Shown in pieces: positions 59,185 to 64,000 of a stretch of DNA of 64,000 nucleotides. Origin of the DNA: Neolewinella aurantiaca (GTDB lineage: Bacteria; Bacteroidota; Bacteroidia; Chitinophagales; Saprospiraceae); NCBI RefSeq assembly GCF_008014675.1, contig NZ_VOXD01000019.1, forward strand, positions 1 through 64,000. Reading direction: 5' to 3'. The position numbers and the translations under genes are program-made. The notes under the pieces are model-generated. The model did no database searches. It saw only the letters and a list, made by a program, of their open reading frames with translations, and was not told where the DNA came from. Numbering within the stretch: position 1 is the first letter of the stretch; each line of letters opens with the position of its first letter.

Positions 59185-59244
59185 GAGCGTTTCTAACGCG
59201 AAGACGAAACAATTGCGCCCACTGAGCCGGCAAAACCGAGCCTT

Positions 59245-59904
59245 ATGAAGACGAGTACCGAAAAGTTTAAATCCAATGGGGAGGCCCCACCGATGTTTGA
59301 GAACAAGTTTCTCAACCGTCTCACCCAAACCCATATTGCTACACCCATCATCATCTTTCTGGTCTATGCCGCAGGATTGTTATGGTACACCGTAGCTAAA
59401 ACCGACGTCCCGCCCTCAGCTGTCGTTGGGTTATTCTTCCTGGGTACGCTCGGCTTTACTTTTGCCGAGTACGTAGTACACCGCTGGGTTTACCATCCTC
59501 CTCATGGCGCATCCGACAGCTATAAGGAGATGACCTACAATATGCACGGATTTCACCATGATTACCCCAAAGACAAGAAGCGGTTGGCTATGCCCCCCAT
59601 TCTTGCGGTGATTATTTCCACTTTGCTCCTTTTCCTCTTCGAGCTCGTGCTGCAACAATACGCTTTTGCCTACCTCGCTGGTTTCGTGGTTGGCTACGCC
59701 ATGTACCTGGTTGTTCACTATACTGTGCACATGTACCCTCCACCCAAAAACTTCCTCAAAGCTCTTTGGGTAAACCACGCCTTGCACCACTACAGTGAGG
59801 ACGACATCCTCTTCGGTGTTTCCCAGCCTTTGTGGGACTATGTTTTCCGGACCATGCCCAAAAGTGACAAAGACAAAAAACGGGGAGTGGAGATCGTCCG
59901 GTAA
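59245..59904 (+). CDS. Fatty acid hydroxylase/sterol desaturase-superfamily membrane protein
   Basis: The 219-residue protein has about four transmembrane segments and the histidine-box set HRWVYHP, HGFHHDYP, HYTVH and HALHHY that bind the di-iron centre. It resembles fatty acid 2-hydroxylases (Scs7/FA2H), which act on sphingolipid acyl chains. Bacteroidota make sphingolipids, so the role fits. Confidence 0.87.
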   Translation: MKTSTEKFKSNGEAPPMFENKFLNRLTQTHIATPIIIFLVYAAGLLWYTVAKTDVPPSAVVGLFFLGTLGFTFAEYVVHRWVYHPPHGASDSYKEMTYNMHGFHHDYPKDKKRLAMPPILAVIISTLLLFLFELVLQQYAFAYLAGFVVGYAMYLVVHYTVHMYPPPKNFLKALWVNHALHHYSEDDILFGVSQPLWDYVFRTMPKSDKDKKRGVEIVR

Positions 59905-59918
59905 CCCCAAAACCAACA

Positions 59919-60239
59919 ATGGCTCAATACATAGAAGACGTACACGACGTGGCGAGGCTCATTCCGCCCGGGCGGGTCACTAATTACGGAGCCATCGCCG
60001 ATTTCCTTACCCTTGGTAGTGCTCGCATGGCTGGCTGGGCGATGAATAAAGCCCACGGAGATGAAACCATCCCTGCCCACCGGGTAGTAAACCGGAAAGG
60101 AGAACTGAGTGGCCGCAACCACTTTGCCACACCAACGTTGATGCAGGAGCGGCTGGAAGCCGAAGGCGTTGAAGTTGTAGACAACAAAATTGTAAACTTT
60201 GACGAACTATTCTGGTCACCCACTGAACTCCTGAAATGA
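59919..60239 (+). CDS. MGMT-family alkyltransferase-like (ATL) protein
   Basis: The 106-residue protein has the MGMT DNA-binding domain (VARLIPPGRVTNYGAIADFL) but reads IPAHRVV where alkyltransferases have PCHRV, so the catalytic cysteine is absent. ATL proteins flip alkylated guanines and hand them to nucleotide excision repair rather than removing the alkyl group. Its stop overlaps the tsaB start by 4 bp. Confidence 0.9.
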   Translation: MAQYIEDVHDVARLIPPGRVTNYGAIADFLTLGSARMAGWAMNKAHGDETIPAHRVVNRKGELSGRNHFATPTLMQERLEAEGVEVVDNKIVNFDELFWSPTELLK

Positions 60240-60973
60240 TTCGATTACTACTGGAAACCGCTACCGACGTTTGCTCGGTTGCGGTGGCTAAAGATGACCT
60301 GATCCTTGCGGAGTATACTGCAGCAGAGGTTCACCAGCACTCCAGCCACCTCACTCTTTTCATCCAGCAAGTGATGGAAGAAGCCCAACTCAGCATGGCG
60401 GACCTCGACGAGGTGGTACTGTCTGACGGGCCAGGAAGCTACACCAGCCTAAGGGTCGGAGCCGCTACGGCAAAGGGACTTTGCGTGGCTTTACCGGAGT
60501 TGAAATTACGGGTAGTTCCCACCCTGCAGGCGCTGGCTTTTGCCTGCGCTCATAACGGGCCGGTTCTGGCCACGATCAAGTCCCGGAAAGGGGAAGTATT
60601 TGGTCAGCTTTTCGGGGCTCGGCAGCAGGTGCAGGGCTCGGTAAATGGCACAGCCTCTGACGCTACAAACCAGTCTCACCTGCTTCTGGAACCACAAAAT
60701 ATCCGCATGACGGAGGACGGCTGGCTGGAGGCCATCACCGCCGCCGGCGACGCCCGCGTTACCGTGGTCGGCTCCGGAGCGGAACGGCTCCGGGATGCTA
60801 CCGAAGGTAGCAATGTGTTCAACTTTGCTTCGCCCAGTCAGTGTGCCGCCCAACTTTTGCTTGCACCTGCGTTATCGCCCGATACCTCCCGGCTCGAAGA
60901 CATGGCCTCTTACGAACCTTTCTACCTCAATCCTCCCTTCGTAACCAAGTCGAAGAAAAAATTACTGGGCTGA
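60236..60973 (+). CDS. tsaB: tRNA threonylcarbamoyladenosine biosynthesis protein TsaB
   Basis: The 245-residue ASKHA-fold subunit of the t6A machinery, partner of TsaD and TsaE, has LLLETATDVCSVAVA at the N-terminus, HSSHLTLF and GPGSYTSLRVGAATAKGL. The start overlaps the ATL stop (ATGA) and its stop overlaps the truA ATG (TGATG), showing tight coupling. A degenerate dispersed motif lies at 60863. Confidence 0.94.
   Translation: MIRLLLETATDVCSVAVAKDDLILAEYTAAEVHQHSSHLTLFIQQVMEEAQLSMADLDEVVLSDGPGSYTSLRVGAATAKGLCVALPELKLRVVPTLQALAFACAHNGPVLATIKSRKGEVFGQLFGARQQVQGSVNGTASDATNQSHLLLEPQNIRMTEDGWLEAITAAGDARVTVVGSGAERLRDATEGSNVFNFASPSQCAAQLLLAPALSPDTSRLEDMASYEPFYLNPPFVTKSKKKLLG
60863..60879 (+). 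repeat. Dispersed 17-bp motif, degenerate
   Basis: GCACCTGCGTTATCGCC has two mismatches in the second half. It encodes APALSP in TsaB. Confidence 0.4.
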
Positions 60974-61743
60974 TGGAAGGCAACCGCTACGCCCTGGAAC
61001 TGGCATACAACGGTACGAATTACGCTGGCTGGCAACGCCAGCCCAACGCCATGAGCGTGGAGCAAACCGTAGACTCGGCACTGAGCCTGATCCTCAACGA
61101 AAAAATAAAAATCGTAGGCTGTGGCCGTACCGATGCTGGTGTACATGCATCTCATTACGTTGCTCATTTTGATTTCACCGGTGAATTCCCGCCTTTTTTC
61201 CTGCGCCGCCTGAACCGCTTTCTGGCCGAAGATGTATCGGTTCAAGCCCTGTGGCGCGTGCAGCCACACTTTCACGCCCGGTTTCACGCTACCGGCCGCA
61301 GCTACATCTATAAAATCGCCCTGAAGAAAGACGTATTCCGAAGAGATACCGTAGCAAGTCTGCCTCAGCTCCGCGATCGGGTCGATCTGAAAGCGATGCA
61401 GGCTGCAGCAGACATGCTTCTTGAATTTGAAGCTTTTGCTCCTTTTTGTAAAACCAACTCCGACGCCTTCACTATGAACTGCGATCTTACCGAGGCAAAG
61501 TGGGAATTTGCAGAAGACACCTGGACTTTCCACATTTCGGCCAATCGTTTTCTCCGCGGCATGGTACGGCTGATCGTCGGGATGTGCATCAGAGTAGGCC
61601 AGGGTAAACTATCCCTGGACGATTTACGCACTGCGTTGGAGCAACAAACCCGCCTGCCGAAGCCCTGGAGCGCCCCTGCCGAAGGGCTCTTCCTGAACGA
61701 TATCCGCTACCCAGAACGGGATAGATGGGAGGAGGTGAAATAA
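60973..61743 (+). CDS. truA: tRNA pseudouridine(38-40) synthase
   Basis: The 256-residue enzyme has the catalytic aspartate in GRTDAGVHA, the family LAYNGTNYAGWQRQ start, HARFHATGRSYIYKI and RFLRGMVRLIVG. It pseudouridylates the tRNA anticodon stem-loop. The open frame begins 44 codons earlier within tsaB; the ATG overlapping the tsaB stop is the real start. Confidence 0.95.
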   Translation: MEGNRYALELAYNGTNYAGWQRQPNAMSVEQTVDSALSLILNEKIKIVGCGRTDAGVHASHYVAHFDFTGEFPPFFLRRLNRFLAEDVSVQALWRVQPHFHARFHATGRSYIYKIALKKDVFRRDTVASLPQLRDRVDLKAMQAAADMLLEFEAFAPFCKTNSDAFTMNCDLTEAKWEFAEDTWTFHISANRFLRGMVRLIVGMCIRVGQGKLSLDDLRTALEQQTRLPKPWSAPAEGLFLNDIRYPERDRWEEVK

Positions 61744-61773
61744 TAAAGCCGCTATTTTCCGGCACATTAAGTT

Positions 61774-61781
61774 TACCTTTG
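61774..61781 (+). promoter_or_regulatory. Bacteroidota -7 element for the WecA-type gene
   Basis: TACCTTTG matches TAnnTTTG exactly, 49 bp before the ATG at 61830 and 22 bp before a GTG at 61803. Confidence 0.55.
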
Positions 61782-61829
61782 TGTGACCTAAAAACTGAAA
61801 TAGTGCTTCCATTTGACATCCCGAGAGAC

Positions 61830-62936
61830 ATGTTGATTCTCGTTCTGAGCTTCCTCATGTCGTTTGCCTTAGTGTTTTCCATCTCTCCATCCGTTATCAG
61901 AATAGCCAACGAAAAAGGGCTAGTCGCTAAAGCTGTTAACCGCAGTAGCCACAAAATCCCTACTCCCTGCATAGGGGGTATCCCCATCTTCATGGGTATC
62001 ATGTTCACGACGCTTTTGCTTACTCCTCATCATCAGTGGGATACGCTGCAGTACATTCTGGGAGCAACCGTCATTGTATTCATGGTGGGATTCAAAGATG
62101 ACATCGAGGGGCTTTCGGCCTGGAAAAAGATGGTTGGCCTCATCGTTGCTATTTCTATTCTGGTTTTAAAGGGCGGCGTCCAGCTGAAAGGCATGTACGG
62201 TCTGTTCGGTATCGAAGCCGAATTCCCGGGCTGGTTATCTATGATCATCACCGGCTTCACCCTTCTCGTTATCTCAAATGCTTTCAACCTTATTGACGGC
62301 ATCAATGGTTTATCCGGAGTTGTCGGGACAATCGCATCGGTAACTTTTGGTATTTATTTCTTCATGGTGGACCAGTTCTACCTCGGTGTGCTTTCGATGA
62401 CGACTGCCGGCAGCCTCCTTGCTTTCCTACACTTCAACATCAGCCCTGCACGCACTTTTATGGGAGATACCGGAGCACTGGTCATCGGGCTTCTGCTGGG
62501 GATTTTCACCATCAAATTCATTGAGGTTGGTTCGGGTGCCGACATCTTACCACAGTACCGTTTCGTCAACCCTGTTGCCGTTGCGGTCAGCATAATGATT
62601 ATTCCTCTGTTCGACACCATCCGTGTATTCACGACACGGGCGCTACGGGGGGTGAGTCCATTCACTCCTGACCGCCGCCACATCCATCACCTTCTGATCG
62701 ACTCCGGCCTGGACCACATGCAAGCCACCGCCGTTCTGGGGCTTACCAACCTGTCGTTCATCAGCACCATTTTTTACCTCGACTCTTTCGTGGAGCTGCA
62801 CACTTTGATCGGGTTGCAACTCGTCGTGGCCCTGGCCATAACTTATTTCCTGCACCGCAATGTTGTCCGGATCAACGCCGAAAAGCAGGCTTTGGCCGAC
62901 AATCGTGCAATCGAGATCAACCCTAAAGTGGTCTGA
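61830..62936 (+). CDS. Undecaprenyl-phosphate sugar-1-phosphate transferase (WecA/MraY family)
   Basis: The 368-residue polytopic protein (about 11 helices) has GFKDDIEGLS, FNLIDGINGLSG and RTFMGDTGALVIG (Mg-binding aspartates) and the HHLLIDSGL end motif seen in WecA-type enzymes. It loads a sugar-1-phosphate, probably GlcNAc-type, on undecaprenyl phosphate for envelope glycan. The start could also be a GTG at 61803 (377 residues); an upstream ATG at 61725 lies inside truA and before the promoter, so it is not used. Confidence 0.9.
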   Translation: MLILVLSFLMSFALVFSISPSVIRIANEKGLVAKAVNRSSHKIPTPCIGGIPIFMGIMFTTLLLTPHHQWDTLQYILGATVIVFMVGFKDDIEGLSAWKKMVGLIVAISILVLKGGVQLKGMYGLFGIEAEFPGWLSMIITGFTLLVISNAFNLIDGINGLSGVVGTIASVTFGIYFFMVDQFYLGVLSMTTAGSLLAFLHFNISPARTFMGDTGALVIGLLLGIFTIKFIEVGSGADILPQYRFVNPVAVAVSIMIIPLFDTIRVFTTRALRGVSPFTPDRRHIHHLLIDSGLDHMQATAVLGLTNLSFISTIFYLDSFVELHTLIGLQLVVALAITYFLHRNVVRINAEKQALADNRAIEINPKVV

Positions 62937-63304
62937 TGCCGTGGCTCTTCGTCTTTATTGGAGGAGGGTTAGGTAGTCTTGCCCGTTACGGTGTGGGGCA
63001 ACTCCTGCCGTCGGCGACACTGGAAGATGGTCAGATTCCCTGGTTTACGCTGGTGGCCAACCTGCTGGCCTGTGTCGTTCTTGGGTTAGGCGTCGGCTGG
63101 GTGAGTAAGGACCTCCTTTCTAAAGAACTACAACTTCTGTTACTCACCGGTTTTTGCGGTGGGTTCTCTACGTTTTCCACCTTTGCGCTGGAGTTAGTAC
63201 TGATGGGCGAGGAAGGGCACTGGGGCAGCGCTGCTGTGTACCTAGGCATCAGTTTAGCCGGTGGCGTTCTCGCCATCGTGGCCACTTACTGGTTGGTACG
63301 GTAA
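62936..63304 (+). CDS. crcB: Fluoride channel CrcB/Fluc
   Basis: The 122-residue protein has four helices and the family motifs GGGLGSLARYGVGQ and TGFCGGFSTFSTF. As a dual-topology dimer it exports fluoride. Its ATG overlaps the stop of the preceding gene (TGATG), and its 3' end overlaps the convergent O-antigen-ligase-like gene by 51 bp. Confidence 0.95.
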   Translation: MPWLFVFIGGGLGSLARYGVGQLLPSATLEDGQIPWFTLVANLLACVVLGLGVGWVSKDLLSKELQLLLLTGFCGGFSTFSTFALELVLMGEEGHWGSAAVYLGISLAGGVLAIVATYWLVR

Positions 63305-64000
63305 ACCCGACACCAGCAACAAGAACAAGCAAAAGAGAGTTACCCCCGCCGAGGTTTCCAGGGTGTTTTCGACCTGGCAACTGAGGAAAAGCACCGTCCA
63401 TACAGCCAGGTAGACCGGCGCCCGCCTCCGGATTCCGACCCTGGCCAAAAGGAAGAAACAAGCCAGCGTAAAAACGCCCCCGATCAGTCCGCTACCGGCC
63501 AGAGCGCTGACAAATTGATTGTGGGGTCTTTTCCCTTCTGTTCCGGGCAGAATAGCGGCGTAGCGGGCATCCATTTCCTGACGGAGGTTTCCCGGCCCAA
63601 CACCAAGCCAGAAGTGATCCTGCCACAAAGCAAGGCCAAGACGAATGCTCGTCAGCCGTCCCTCGTCACTGTATTCATGGGTATCTTTACTCGCATCGCG
63701 GTGAAAAAGTTCGTAGCGGGCATACTGTATTTTAGTGCGAAAGCTCGGCACCGCGACGTAGGCAACTACCGGCAAAGCGGCCAGCCCGATCAGTCCTGCA
63801 ACCGCCGGCCACCAGGTTCCCCGCTCCCAGGCCAAAGCAAGCACCAACACCCCTACCCCACCGTAAGCTCCGGCCAGACCACTACGTACCGCCAGAATAT
63901 GCTGTCCGATAAAAAGTAATGCTGCCACAGCAAGCCAAAACTTCCGGCCGCCCCAAGCTTTCAGCCGGTATGCTCCAACACTCAGCAAAGACGCAATGGC
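63254..64000 (-). CDS. Partial O-antigen-ligase-like (Wzy/WaaL) membrane protein
   Basis: The C-terminal 248 residues of a polytopic protein are open to the right edge (the start is outside the window). GVGPGNLRQEMDARY and PHNQFVSALAGSGLIGG match the Wzy_C periplasmic loop and the conserved histidine segment. It would join or polymerise glycan on a lipid carrier. It fits the nearby sugar transferases. Confidence 0.85.
   Translation of the reverse strand, partial: AIASLLSVGAYRLKAWGGRKFWLAVAALLFIGQHILAVRSGLAGAYGGVGVLVLALAWERGTWWPAVAGLIGLAALPVVAYVAVPSFRTKIQYARYELFHRDASKDTHEYSDEGRLTSIRLGLALWQDHFWLGVGPGNLRQEMDARYAAILPGTEGKRPHNQFVSALAGSGLIGGVFTLACFFLLARVGIRRRAPVYLAVWTVLFLSCQVENTLETSAGVTLFCLFLLLVSGLPYQPVSGHDGENATG

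Noticed and set aside
436-63919. Many antisense frames inside real genes
   Set aside because: They lie wholly opposite well-supported genes and lack domains. GC-rich codon use creates long antisense frames.
1-64000. tRNA or rRNA genes
   Set aside because: No tRNA T-loop signature in a cloverleaf context and no rRNA-like stretch were found by eye. A tRNAscan-type search would settle it.

Overview
The window is about 64 kb of a Bacteroidota chromosome, most likely from the Saprospiria (Lewinella/Neolewinella-like). The evidence is a SusC/SusD pair, several secreted proteins with type IX secretion (T9SS) C-terminal sorting domains, TonB-dependent receptors with carboxypeptidase-regulatory-like N-termini, Bacteroidota-only families (DUF6702-like, M56 sensors, PD40 proteins), and TAnnTTTG-type -7 promoter elements in place of Shine-Dalgarno-led starts. 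No rRNA, tRNA, integrase, complete IS or CRISPR array was seen.

Layout. 0-7 kb: a DUF6702-like protein, a VapC fragment, a blaI-M56-M56 sensor/repressor operon with a tandemly duplicated M56 gene, and a TonB receptor. 7-16 kb: housekeeping and stress genes (DUF1206, GreA/B-like, metallophosphoesterase, uvrB, CsbD, 1-Cys peroxiredoxin) with a possible structured RNA and a 165-bp palindromic element. 16-20.5 kb: a membrane mannosyltransferase-like protein, then a three-gene cassette of a membrane-anchored nuclease-fold-like protein, ParA and a ribbon-helix-helix protein. 20.8-28.7 kb: a PD40/beta-barrel giant, a DUF3089 lipoprotein, pyrH, and a protein of the family often mislabelled asparagine synthetase B. 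28.9-36 kb: three secreted T9SS proteins (M43 protease, small protein, BNR-type lipoprotein) with repeat-rich, hairpin-rich gaps. 37-48 kb: a TPR/PD40 protein, a 2-oxoacid dehydrogenase E2, SusC/SusD and a lamin-tail T9SS protein. 48-64 kb: cca, a four-helix-bundle protein, tatC, envelope-glycan genes (Gfo/Idh/MocA, polyprenyl-phosphate sugar transferase, WecA/MraY-type transferase, O-antigen-ligase-like), ROK kinase, NUDIX, cysteine synthase, fatty acid hydroxylase, and an overlapping ATL-tsaB-truA run followed by a WecA-type gene and crcB.

The strongest non-gene signal is a dispersed, asymmetric 17-bp word, GCACCTGCGNNCGCGCC. It is present at least 24 times (12 exact, 7 with one mismatch, the rest degenerate). 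It lies in intergenic DNA, sometimes as inverted pairs, and also inside coding sequence, where it supplies signal-peptide residues (CTCDRA, CTSVRAQ) or Ala/Pro linkers. A (G)GTT often follows at a roughly fixed distance on the complementary strand, so the full element may be about 30 bp. It resembles a DNA-uptake-sequence-like or REP-like genomic repeat and I know of no description of it. A second repeat class is TAG-rich iterated DNA lying directly against the stop codons of four genes. A 67-69 bp minisatellite and two MITE-like inverted-repeat elements complete the repeat content.

The best candidate for an undescribed protein system is the 17.8-20.5 kb cassette, which combines a PD-(D/E)XK-like fold split by a transmembrane hairpin, a possible SPOR-like tail, a ParA ATPase and an RHH DNA-binding protein.
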